Position numbers and translations under genes: made by a program. From JAATFS01 sp037145635 (GTDB lineage Bacteria; Pseudomonadota; Gammaproteobacteria; Xanthomonadales; Xanthomonadaceae), in contig JBBCXB010000001.1 of the NCBI GenBank assembly GCA_037145635.1, positions 310,001 to 374,000 of the forward strand: DNA of 64,000 nt. Reading direction: 5' to 3'. Positions 21,235 through 29,293 of the stretch are shown piece after piece. The notes under the pieces were generated by a model. That model was not told the DNA's origin. It searched no databases and saw only the letters and a list, made by a program, of their open reading frames with translations. The stretch's first letter is position 1, and the number at the start of each line of letters is the position of its first letter.

Positions 21235-21371
21235 ACGGGTGCCGGCGCCGCGGGCAGCGGGCACGCGTGCGCACCCGCGGCGCCGGGCGCGGGATTCTCG
21301 GGGCGTTCCCGTAAGACCGCGGTAAGCGCGCGGCCGCGAGACTGCCGGCTCTCCCCGTCCGGTCGCCTTCC

Positions 21372-22175
21372 ATGTCCCAGTCGTTCGTCGTCTGCGCGCT
21401 CGCGCTGTTGTCGCCGCTCCTCGCCCATGCCCAGTCCGGCGTGGCCGCCGATGTCGCCGTGCGCGAGAGCCCCTCGCGCTGGCAGCTGGGGGTGGGTGCC
21501 TCGATCAGCGACGGCCCCTATGCCGGCGAGGGCACCCGGATCCGGCCGGTGCCGTGGATCACCTACGAGGGCGAGCGCGTGTTCTGGCGCGGCGTCGGTG
21601 GCGGCGTGCACCTGTGGAAGCGCGAGGGGTTCGTGCTGGACGCGGTGCTGGCGGCGCGCCTGGACGGCTTCGACATCGGCGACCTGGGGCGGCGGGAACT
21701 GGCGCGCAACTGGCTCGACGCGGACCGGCTGGAGGACCGCGACGACAGCCTGGACGCCGGCCTGGCCGCCAGCTGGCGCGGCGCGGCCGGCGAGCTCAAG
21801 CTGCAGGCGCTGGCGGACGTGAGCGACGCCAGCGGCGGCTACGAGCTTTCCCTCGACTACGGCTACCCCTGGCGGCGCGGCCGCACCGTGTGGGTGCCGA
21901 GCGTGGGCGCGCGCTGGCTGTCCCGCGACCTGACGCGCTACTACTACGGCACCTGGGACACCGAAGCGGCGCGCGGCGTCCCGGGCTACCGGCCGGACGC
22001 GGCGCTGGTGCCGCAGCTGAAGCTGAGCGTGCTGCACCCGCTGGGCGAACGCTGGCGGCTGTTCGGCGCGGTCTCGTACCGGCTGCTGCCGGATGCGATC
22101 GGCGACAGCCCGTTCCTGGAGCCGGACCGGCACGGCTCGGGTAATGTGCAGGTCGGCGTCAGCCGCGGCTTCTAG
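21372..22175 (+). CDS. MipA/OmpV family outer-membrane protein
   Basis: A 267-aa protein with a clear signal peptide (MSQSFVVCALALLSPLLAHA, then QSG). The mature part alternates beta-strands and ends in Phe (VGVSRGF), as outer-membrane barrels do. The opening QLGVGASISDGPYAGEGTRI and PWITYEGERVFWRGVGGG match the MipA/OmpV family, some members of which scaffold murein enzymes. It leads a run with a response regulator (41 bases downstream), a histidine kinase and a small protein. In several bacteria this gene set links a MipA-like protein to its two-component regulator, so it may be both target and partner. Function here is inferred. Confidence 0.85.
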   Translation: MSQSFVVCALALLSPLLAHAQSGVAADVAVRESPSRWQLGVGASISDGPYAGEGTRIRPVPWITYEGERVFWRGVGGGVHLWKREGFVLDAVLAARLDGFDIGDLGRRELARNWLDADRLEDRDDSLDAGLAASWRGAAGELKLQALADVSDASGGYELSLDYGYPWRRGRTVWVPSVGARWLSRDLTRYYYGTWDTEAARGVPGYRPDAALVPQLKLSVLHPLGERWRLFGAVSYRLLPDAIGDSPFLEPDRHGSGNVQVGVSRGF

Positions 22176-22215
22176 GCCGCGTCGGGCGGCCGTCGGATTA
22201 CGGAGCACAGCACGC

Positions 22216-22899
22216 ATGAACAGGATCGCCCTGGTCGAGGACCATGCGCGGCTGGCCGGGCTGATCGGGCGCGGCCTCGACGCGGCCGGGATCGCCGTGG
22301 ACGGCTTCGCGCGCATGGACGCGGCCTGGCACGCGCTCGGCCTGCAGGACTACGCCCTGCTGATCGTCGATCGCGGCCTGCCCGACGGCGACGGGCTGGA
22401 CCTGGTACGCCGCCTGCGCACGGCCGGCCACCGCGTGCCCTGCCTGATGCTGACCTCGCGCGATGCGCTGCGCGACCGCGTCGACGGCCTGGACGCCGGT
22501 GCCGACGACTACCTGCCCAAGCCGTTCGCGATGGAGGAGCTGGTCGCCCGCGTGCATGCGCTGATGCGGCGCCCGCCGCTGCTGTGCGAGCTGCAGCCGC
22601 GCCACGGCGCGCTGCAGGTGCTGCCGGGCGAAGCCTGCATGTGCGCCGGCGAGGAGCGGGTCAGCCTGGCGCCCGCCGAATTGCAGATCATCCTCTGCCT
22701 GGTGCGCGCCGGCGGCGCCACCGTGCGCCACGCGCGCCTGGAGGCGGCCGCCTGGGGGCAGCACGAGGCGGTCACGCCCAACGCGCTGGAGGTGGCCCTG
22801 CACCGCCTGCGCCGCAAGCTGGCGGCGATCGACGCCGGGCTGGCGATCGTCAACCTGCGCGGCCACGGGTTCGCGCTGCGGGCCGGCGATGCCGCGTAG
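22216..22899 (+). CDS. OmpR-family response regulator
   Basis: A 227-aa cytosolic regulator. The receiver domain has phospho-acceptor Asp in LLIVDRGLPDGDG (about residue 54), the Thr switch in CLMLTSRD and the conserved Lys in DDYLPKPF. A winged-helix DNA-binding domain follows (SLAPAELQIILCLVRAGGAT, ALEVALHRLRRKL). A run of six residues containing two Cys (GEACMC) near residue 138 is unusual in the linker/wing start. ATG 22216 has CGGAG about 10 bases upstream. The stop overlaps the kinase start by 11 bases, so the pair is translationally coupled. Confidence 0.93.
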   Translation: MNRIALVEDHARLAGLIGRGLDAAGIAVDGFARMDAAWHALGLQDYALLIVDRGLPDGDGLDLVRRLRTAGHRVPCLMLTSRDALRDRVDGLDAGADDYLPKPFAMEELVARVHALMRRPPLLCELQPRHGALQVLPGEACMCAGEERVSLAPAELQIILCLVRAGGATVRHARLEAAAWGQHEAVTPNALEVALHRLRRKLAAIDAGLAIVNLRGHGFALRAGDAA

Positions 22900-24247
22900 C
22901 CTGGGCGGGCGGCTGATGCTGGCGACCCTGGCCGGCATGCTCGCCGCCGCGGTCGCGGTGGCGCTGCTGCGGCCGTGGTCGCCGCCGGCGGCGGCGCTGA
23001 TCGCCGGGGAACTGGCCGAGCAGGCCGAGCACGTGGTCGAGGGCCTGCGCTTCGCCGGCGACGGCCGCGCCGAGGTGCGGCTCAACGCCCGCAACGCCAC
23101 CGCCTACGACGGCATCCTCAAGGATGCGGCCTACCGGATGGTGGACGCGCGCGGCCGCGCGGTCGCGCAGAGCAGCGAAGGCCCGGCGCTGGCCGCGCTG
23201 CGGCGGCTGCCGCCGGGCGTGGCCGCGTTCACCCTGCCCAACGCCGCCGGCGCCATCCGGCTGCGGGTGGCGACCCGCCCGGTGCGCCACGGCGGCCAGC
23301 GCTACACCGTGCAGGTGGCGCGCAGCGACCGCATGATGGCCACGCTCGGCGACTACGAGAGCCGGCTCTACCTGCGCGCCGGCCTGGCGACCGGCCTGTG
23401 CGCGCTGGCGGTGTTCTGCGCGGTGGTGTTCGTCACCCTGCAGCTCATGCTGCGGCCGGTGCGGCGGGTCTCGGAGGCCGCCGCCCACATCGAGCCGCGC
23501 AACCTCTCGGCCCGGCTGCAGGCCGAGGGCGTGCCCAGCGAGCTGACGCCGCTGATCGAGGCGTTCAATGCCGCGCTGGCGCGGCTGGAGGCCGGCTACC
23601 GCGTGCAGCAGGAATTCCTCGCCGCCGCCGCGCACGAGCTGAAGACGCCGCTCGCGCTGCTGCGCGCCGAGATCGAACTGGGGGGCGCCTCCCAGCGCGA
23701 AACGCTGCTGCGCGACACCGACCTGATGGCGCGCCAGGTGCACCAGCTGCTGCACCTGGCCGAAGTCAGCGAAGGGCACAACTACCGGGTCGCGGCGGTG
23801 GACCCGTGCCGGGTCGCGGCCGACGCGGTCGCCTATCTCGAACGGCTGGCCGCGCGCGGCGAGGTGCGGCTGCGGCTGCACTGCGAACGCCGGGGCGGGG
23901 CGACCCTGCAGGCTGACGCCGGCGCGCTGTTCGTGCTGCTCAAGAACCTGCTGGAGAACGCGCTGCAGCACGCCCCGGCCGGCAGCGCGGTGACGCTGTG
24001 GCTGGGCGCGGACGGGCTGAGCGTGGCCGACGCCGGGCCGGGTATCGCCGCGGCCGATCGCGCTTCGCTGTTCAAGCGGTTCTGGCGCGGCCCGCACAGC
24101 GAGGGTGCCGGCCTGGGCCTGGCCATCTGCCGCGAGATCGCCGAGGCCCACGGCTGGGAGATCGGCCTGCGCGGTGCCGGCAGCGGCGCGGGCGCCGTGT
24201 TCGAGCTGGCGTTCGCCCGCGACGCGGGCGCGGACCGTCGCGCATGA
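22889..24247 (+). CDS. Sensor histidine kinase, HAMP-containing
   Basis: A 452-aa inner-membrane kinase. TM1 spans about residues 8-30 and TM2 about 160-188, enclosing a periplasmic sensor of about 130 aa. A HAMP domain follows (LRPVRRVSEAAAHIEPRNLS), then the dimerisation/phospho-acceptor helix AAAAHELKTPLALLRAEIE with His249, and the ATP-binding domain with N-box NLLENALQHA, DAGPGI and GAGLGLAICREIAEAHG. The start overlaps the response regulator and the stop overlaps the next small gene in an ATGA junction. It should phosphorylate the regulator encoded just upstream. The signal sensed is unknown. Confidence 0.93.
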   Translation: MPRSLGGRLMLATLAGMLAAAVAVALLRPWSPPAAALIAGELAEQAEHVVEGLRFAGDGRAEVRLNARNATAYDGILKDAAYRMVDARGRAVAQSSEGPALAALRRLPPGVAAFTLPNAAGAIRLRVATRPVRHGGQRYTVQVARSDRMMATLGDYESRLYLRAGLATGLCALAVFCAVVFVTLQLMLRPVRRVSEAAAHIEPRNLSARLQAEGVPSELTPLIEAFNAALARLEAGYRVQQEFLAAAAHELKTPLALLRAEIELGGASQRETLLRDTDLMARQVHQLLHLAEVSEGHNYRVAAVDPCRVAADAVAYLERLAARGEVRLRLHCERRGGATLQADAGALFVLLKNLLENALQHAPAGSAVTLWLGADGLSVADAGPGIAAADRASLFKRFWRGPHSEGAGLGLAICREIAEAHGWEIGLRGAGSGAGAVFELAFARDAGADRRA

Positions 24248-24468
24248 ACCAACTGGATGGCGAATTAGACGGCGAGGCCGGGGTGCGTGCCCGCGTGCTG
24301 GCGCTGGCCACGCGCGTGGAACACTGCCGCATGCGCGCGCTGGACTGGTACCGGCACGAGGCGATCCGCGAGTTCGGCGAGGCCACCGCGGCGCAGATGG
24401 TGCGGCGTGGCGAGGGCGCGCGGGTACTGGCCTTCCTGTCGGCCATTGCCGGGGGCGAGCGCGATTGA
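24244..24468 (+). CDS. Small conserved-looking protein coupled to the histidine kinase, 74 aa
   Basis: I do not recognise a family. The ATG overlaps the kinase stop as ATGA, which argues for real translation. The 74-aa product is acidic at the N-terminus (MNQLDGELDGEAGVRAR) and then helical and amphipathic (ALDWYRHEAIREFGEATAAQ, ARVLAFLSAIAGG). It has no signal peptide, membrane segment or metal motif. Position suggests an accessory to the two-component pair. Whether it is conserved elsewhere cannot be judged here. Confidence 0.65.
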   Translation: MNQLDGELDGEAGVRARVLALATRVEHCRMRALDWYRHEAIREFGEATAAQMVRRGEGARVLAFLSAIAGGERD

Positions 24469-24523
24469 CGCCCCGGTCGTGCGGGCCCCGCGCGCGGGGC
24501 GCCGCGCGACGCGATGCGGCGGC

Positions 24524-26671
24524 TCAGCCGGGGCGCTCGGGCCCGTCGGACTGGTACAGCCGCGCCGGGCCACCCAGGGCCGGGTCGCTCAGCCCGGGAC
24601 GGCCGGTTTCGACGCGTCCGGCCAGGCGCTGGCCGCTGCCGTCCTCGTGCAGCAGCCACAGGTCGTACCAGCCGGCGCTGGCGGTGGCCGGCCAGCACTG
24701 CGCGACCTGCCCGCCGGCAACCAGCGCCAGGTCCAGCCGCGGCATCGCCCCGGCGTAGGCCCCGGGACGCACCTGCAGCCGCAGCGGATGCGCGCCGTCG
24801 TGGCGCAGGCGCAACTGCAGGCCCTGTGCGTCGCCCGGGTCGGCGGTGACCTCGGCGAACAGGGCCGGCGTCGCGGCATGGCCGCGGTAGTGGCGGTGGA
24901 AGCCGTTGGGGCCGAGCAGCCACAGGTCGTAGCGGCCGTCGCGTAGCGGCCAGCGGCCCAGCAGCGGCTGCGGCCCGGCCACGGTGTAGCGGCGCGGGAC
25001 CGCGTGCAGGTCGAGGCGGTCGTAGACGTGGACCACCGCCGCCGCGCCGGGGTTGTCCAGCTGCAGCACCACCTCGCCGCGCGCGGGGTCGTGCCGCAGC
25101 GTGCTGCGCAGCCGGTACGGCAGCGCACGCGAGGGACGCGTGCCCGGCGCCTGCCGCGGCGGCGCCAGCCCCTGCGGCAGGGGCGGGGTAGTGTGCGCGG
25201 GCAACGCCGCGGCGCGGGCGGCGGCGTCGGCGGTGGCCGGCAGCGCGGCGAAGAACGGGCGCGCGTCGGCCTGGCGGAAGTCGAAGGCGGCGGTCAGGTC
25301 GCCGCAGACCGCGCGCCGCCACGGCGTGATGCCGGACGCGGCGACGCCGAAGCGGCGCTCCAGCAGGCGCAGCACCGAGGTGTGGTCGTAGACCTGCGAG
25401 TCGACCCAGCCGCCGCGGCTCCACGGCGAGATCACGTACATCGGCACGCGCGGGCCCAGGCCGTAGGGCCGGCCGCGGAACTCGGGCAGGTCGGCCGTGG
25501 CGTCGCCGGGCGCGGGATGCCGGTGGTACTCGCCGTCGGTCGGCACCGCCGAGGCGCCGGCCCAGCCGCCGGGCGCGGCGGGATCGGGCGAGGGCGGCGC
25601 CGGCGGCGGCACATGGTCGAAGAAGCCGTCGTTCTCGTCGAACATCAGCAGCAGCGCGGTGCGTGCCCAGACCGCAGGATCGGCGGTCAGCGCATCCAGC
25701 ACCTGCGCGGTGTAGGCCGCGCCCTGGGCCGGGCTGGACGGGTCGGGGTGCTCGCTGCCGGCGGCGTCGGCGATGACGAAGCTCACCGCCGGCAGGCGTC
25801 CGGCCAGCGCGTCCTCGCGCAGCTCCGCCAGCCCGCGGGTGGCGACGCCGCGGCGGCGCAGTTGCGGGTCGTGGCCCGGCGCCTGCCGCCACGCCGCGCG
25901 GAAACGCGCGAAGCCGGCCAGCGGGTTGTCGGTGAAGTTGTCGGCCATGTCCTGGTAGATCTGCCAGGACACGCCGGCCGACTGCAGCGCCTCGACGTAG
26001 CTGCCCCAGCGATAGTCCTCGGGGTGGCCGCCCAGCTCCGGGAAGTTGTCGTGCGAATTGGCGATCACCGGGCCACCGGCGCGCGCGTGCGGGTCGTTCT
26101 GGCCGGTCCACAGGAATACCCGGTTGGGGTTGGTGCCGGCCTGGATCGCGCAGTGGTAGGCGTCGCAGAGGGTAAAGGCCTCGGCCAGCGCGAACTGGAA
26201 CGGCAGGTCGTCGCGCTCGTAGTGCGCCAGCGCGTGGTCCTGCTTGGCCGCGGGCCACCGGCCCATGCGGCCGTGGTCCCAGGCCTGCTGCGCGTTGGGC
26301 CAGGTATGCGGGGTGCCGGCCACGCGCATGTGGCCGAACGCGCGCGCGGTCTGCAGTGGGAACGGGGCCAGCAGCCGGCGCCCGTCCGCGCTCGGCTGCA
26401 GCCACACCGTGCGCGGCGGCACCCCGGGCAGCGGCGGCGCCGGGATCGGGAAGCGGTCGCCGAAGCCGCGGACACCGGGGAACGTGCCGAAATAGTGGTC
26501 GAACGCGCGGTTCTCCTGCATCAGCACGACCACGTGCTGCAGGTCGTCGAGGGTGCCGCTGCGGCGGTCGGGCGCGATCGCCGCGGCGCGGGCGATGCTG
26601 GGAGGCAGCAGCGAGGCGGCAGCGCCGGCGAGGCCGGCCTGCAGCAGCCGGCGGCGGGAGAAATCGGTCAT
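24524..26671 (-). CDS. plcN: Phosphocholine-specific phospholipase C, Tat-exported
   Basis: A 715-aa secreted phosphoesterase that hydrolyses phosphatidylcholine to diacylglycerol and phosphocholine. The N-terminus SRRRLLQAGLAGAAASLL is a twin-arginine signal. Catalytic-domain motifs include VVVLMQENRAFDHYFGTFPG, GTNPNRVFLWTGQNDP and LLMFDENDGFFDHVPPP, which match the bacterial PLC/acid phosphatase superfamily. The last 200 or so residues contain two repeats of the C-terminal domain seen in these enzymes (VHVYDRLDLHAVPRRYTVAG and WYDLWLLHEDGSGQRLAGRV). The haemolytic form cannot be told from the non-haemolytic form with certainty. A TonB receptor gene lies 73 bases upstream on the same strand, so co-expression for nutrient scavenging is plausible. 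Confidence 0.9.
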   Translation of the reverse strand: MTDFSRRRLLQAGLAGAAASLLPPSIARAAAIAPDRRSGTLDDLQHVVVLMQENRAFDHYFGTFPGVRGFGDRFPIPAPPLPGVPPRTVWLQPSADGRRLLAPFPLQTARAFGHMRVAGTPHTWPNAQQAWDHGRMGRWPAAKQDHALAHYERDDLPFQFALAEAFTLCDAYHCAIQAGTNPNRVFLWTGQNDPHARAGGPVIANSHDNFPELGGHPEDYRWGSYVEALQSAGVSWQIYQDMADNFTDNPLAGFARFRAAWRQAPGHDPQLRRRGVATRGLAELREDALAGRLPAVSFVIADAAGSEHPDPSSPAQGAAYTAQVLDALTADPAVWARTALLLMFDENDGFFDHVPPPAPPSPDPAAPGGWAGASAVPTDGEYHRHPAPGDATADLPEFRGRPYGLGPRVPMYVISPWSRGGWVDSQVYDHTSVLRLLERRFGVAASGITPWRRAVCGDLTAAFDFRQADARPFFAALPATADAAARAAALPAHTTPPLPQGLAPPRQAPGTRPSRALPYRLRSTLRHDPARGEVVLQLDNPGAAAVVHVYDRLDLHAVPRRYTVAGPQPLLGRWPLRDGRYDLWLLGPNGFHRHYRGHAATPALFAEVTADPGDAQGLQLRLRHDGAHPLRLQVRPGAYAGAMPRLDLALVAGGQVAQCWPATASAGWYDLWLLHEDGSGQRLAGRVETGRPGLSDPALGGPARLYQSDGPERPG

Positions 26672-26744
26672 CGCGTCGTCGTCGTGGGCGGGCGGGTCCG
26701 GCCGCTGGGGCCGGGGCGGTGCGGGGAGCGTGCCGCCGCGGCGC

Positions 26745-29147
26745 TCACAGGTCCAGCGTCAGGGCCAGGCCGAGCGTGCGCGGAGCGGCGATGAAGGCGC
26801 TGTCGCTGCCGTCCACGCCGGCCAGGTAGCGCTTGTCGGTGAGGTTGCTGACGACCAGCTCGACCTGCACCCCCTGCAGCCGCGTCGACACCTGCGCCAG
26901 CTCCAACCCCAGGTTGGCGTTGAAGGTGGTCACGCCCGGCAGGCTGCGCTGGTTGCCGGCGTCCAGATAGCGCCTGCCCAGGTAACGCCCGGACACGCCG
27001 ACGCGCCAGGCCCGTCCCTGCCAGTCGGCCGACATCACCACGCTCTGCCGCGGCTGGCCGATCACCTGCGAGCCGGCGACGATCGCCAGCTCGGCATCGC
27101 GCGCGGCGTCGCCGCTGCCCAGGTAGGTGGCCTTGTTGAACGTGTAGGCGCCATTGAGCCGCCAGCCGTTGTCCCAGCCGTAGCCCAGCGCCGCCTCCAC
27201 GCCGCGTGCATGCACGCCGCCGAAGTTCTCGTAGACGCCGTCGGTCTCGCCCAGGTAGTCGATCCCGTCGACGAAGTTGGCCGGCACATAGACGATGCGG
27301 TTGTCGAAGCGGATGTCGTAGACGGTGAGGCTGCCGGTCAGCGGCCAGCGGCTCAGGCGCAGCCCCAGCTCGACGTTGTCGGCGGTCTCCGGCCGGACCC
27401 GGCTCAGCGCCACCGGATCGGTCTCGCCGAGCACGCCGGACGGGATCGCCGCGAAGTTCTGCGAGTAGCCGGCGAAGGCCTCCAGCCCCTGGACCGGCGG
27501 GGTCCAGGTCAGGCCGGCCGACAGCAGCGGGTCGGAGCGCGAGTCGGAGACGACGCGCTCGCTGCCGCCGATGCGGCGATCGCGGCGCTGGTCGACGAAG
27601 AACTGCTTGACGCCCACGCGCCAGGCGAGCGCGCCGTAGCGCATCACGTCCTCGACGTAGTACATGCGTTCGTCGGTGTCGTAGCCGTCGCGGAACTGCA
27701 CCCAGTACGGGGTCGGGTCGAAGGCGATGCCGGTGCCCACGTCGAGCAGCCGGTGCCAGTCGCGGGTGACGCTGCGCCGGTAGTTCTCCAGCCACAGGCC
27801 GGCGCGCACGGTGTTGTCGATCGCGCCCAGGCGGTGGCGCCAGTCGGCGTCGGCCATCACGCCGGCGCGGTCGTTGGCGTAGTGGCTGTGGCGGTAGGAC
27901 TGCACCGGCACCGAGCCGGCCGGGTAGCACGACGGGCTGGCCTCGGCCGGTACGCCGTCGCTGCCGCTGCAGCCGGTGACCCGGGTCGCCGCCGCGCCGC
28001 CGGGCGTGAGGTAGTAGTGCTGGCCCAGCGCCTCGCCGCCGTAGGCGGGACGGCCGCCCAGCGCCTCGGATTCGGGCGCGCCCGGGCCGTCGGCGGTGAC
28101 GTCCACCAGGTACGGCGGGATCCAGTCGCCGCGGCCGCGCATGCGGTGCGCGTAGCCGGTGAGCGTGGCCTTGAAGCCGTCGCCGCCGGCGAAGGCGCCG
28201 CGCAGGTAGCCGAAGGTGTTCCTGCGCAGCGCACGCGAGCCGGACCGGTAGTTCTGGTCGAGGTAGGGGATGCCGGTCAGGGTGCCGGTGAGCAGGTCGT
28301 GCCGGGGATCGCGCGCGAACTGCTCGGGCGTGACGCTGCTGTACTCCGGCTCGTCGGCGTCGTCGTGGGACAGGTAGCCGCTGAGCGTCCACGCCCCGAG
28401 GTCGCTGACGAACCTGCCGGCCAGGTGCTCGCGGGTGGTATGGCCGCTGCCGTCGATCCAGTCGTCGTTGCTGCTGTGCGAGGCGCTGAGCCACGCGCGG
28501 GTGGCGCCGAGCAGGCCGGTGTCGTAGCGCGCGTAGGCCTTGCGGGCGCGCTGGTCGCCGATGCCGCCGACCACGCGCACGCGCCGCGCCTCCAGCGGCT
28601 CGCCGGTCAGGTAGTTGAGGGTGCCGCCGAGCGCCTCGTTGGAGCGCGAGGCGATGTCGGCCGTGCCCTGGCTGACCTCGACCGTCTCCAGGTCCAGGGG
28701 ATCGATGAAGCGGTTGGCCTTGGCGCCGCCACCGTAGGCCGAGCCGCCGTTGGGCACGCCATCGACGGTGGTGCCGATCTGCTGGGTGTCGCGGTTGCTG
28801 ACGAAGCCGCGCATGCTGATCTGCGTGCCCCAGTCGGAGGAGCCGAACGCGTCGGCCTCGGTCACCACCACGCCGGGCAGTTCGTTGAGCACGTCGTTGA
28901 CGCTGCCGAGCACGAACTGGCGATCGAGCATCTCCTTGCTGACGGTGGTCCTGGAGAACGTCGTGGCCTGGTCGACCACCTGGACCTGGTCGAGGGTCGA
29001 CACCGGGTCGTCGGGTGCGGCCTCGCTCGCGGTCGCGGCGCGGGCGGTGGTCGACTGGGCCTGCACGGTGGCGGGCAACAGCAGCAGGGCGGCGACGGCA
29101 CGGCCGTGGCCGCGCCGCCGCAGCGTGTGCGTGGAAGGGAGGGTCAT
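26745..29147 (-). CDS. TonB-dependent receptor, paralogue 3 (phospholipase-linked)
   Basis: An 800-aa outer-membrane receptor of a different subgroup from the two tandem ones. The signal peptide is MTLPSTHTLRRRGHGRAVAA continuing to about VQA-QS. The plug carries LNELPGVVVTEADAFGSSDW and ISMRGFVSNRDTQQIGTTVD, with GTADIASRSNEALGGTLNY later. The barrel contains a Cys-bearing loop (VTGCSGSDG and SPSCYPAG) and ends in LALTLDL, not the usual Phe or Trp. The start at 29147 is chosen; MQPN at 29198 is also in frame. The adjacent phospholipase C suggests a role in taking up products released from lipids, such as phosphorus, choline or iron, but the ligand is unknown. Confidence 0.9.
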   Translation of the reverse strand: MTLPSTHTLRRRGHGRAVAALLLLPATVQAQSTTARAATASEAAPDDPVSTLDQVQVVDQATTFSRTTVSKEMLDRQFVLGSVNDVLNELPGVVVTEADAFGSSDWGTQISMRGFVSNRDTQQIGTTVDGVPNGGSAYGGGAKANRFIDPLDLETVEVSQGTADIASRSNEALGGTLNYLTGEPLEARRVRVVGGIGDQRARKAYARYDTGLLGATRAWLSASHSSNDDWIDGSGHTTREHLAGRFVSDLGAWTLSGYLSHDDADEPEYSSVTPEQFARDPRHDLLTGTLTGIPYLDQNYRSGSRALRRNTFGYLRGAFAGGDGFKATLTGYAHRMRGRGDWIPPYLVDVTADGPGAPESEALGGRPAYGGEALGQHYYLTPGGAAATRVTGCSGSDGVPAEASPSCYPAGSVPVQSYRHSHYANDRAGVMADADWRHRLGAIDNTVRAGLWLENYRRSVTRDWHRLLDVGTGIAFDPTPYWVQFRDGYDTDERMYYVEDVMRYGALAWRVGVKQFFVDQRRDRRIGGSERVVSDSRSDPLLSAGLTWTPPVQGLEAFAGYSQNFAAIPSGVLGETDPVALSRVRPETADNVELGLRLSRWPLTGSLTVYDIRFDNRIVYVPANFVDGIDYLGETDGVYENFGGVHARGVEAALGYGWDNGWRLNGAYTFNKATYLGSGDAARDAELAIVAGSQVIGQPRQSVVMSADWQGRAWRVGVSGRYLGRRYLDAGNQRSLPGVTTFNANLGLELAQVSTRLQGVQVELVVSNLTDKRYLAGVDGSDSAFIAAPRTLGLALTLDL

Positions 29148-29293
29148 GGGGGAGCGGACGTCGGGGAGAACCGCGATCGTGTCCAGGTTTGGTTGCATGC
29201 CGATGACCGCATGCCGGGCGGCGCGCAGGGGCCCCGCTTCCGCCCGCGCCGCGGGTGCCGGGCGTTGCGCCGGACACCCGCGGACTCCCGCGA

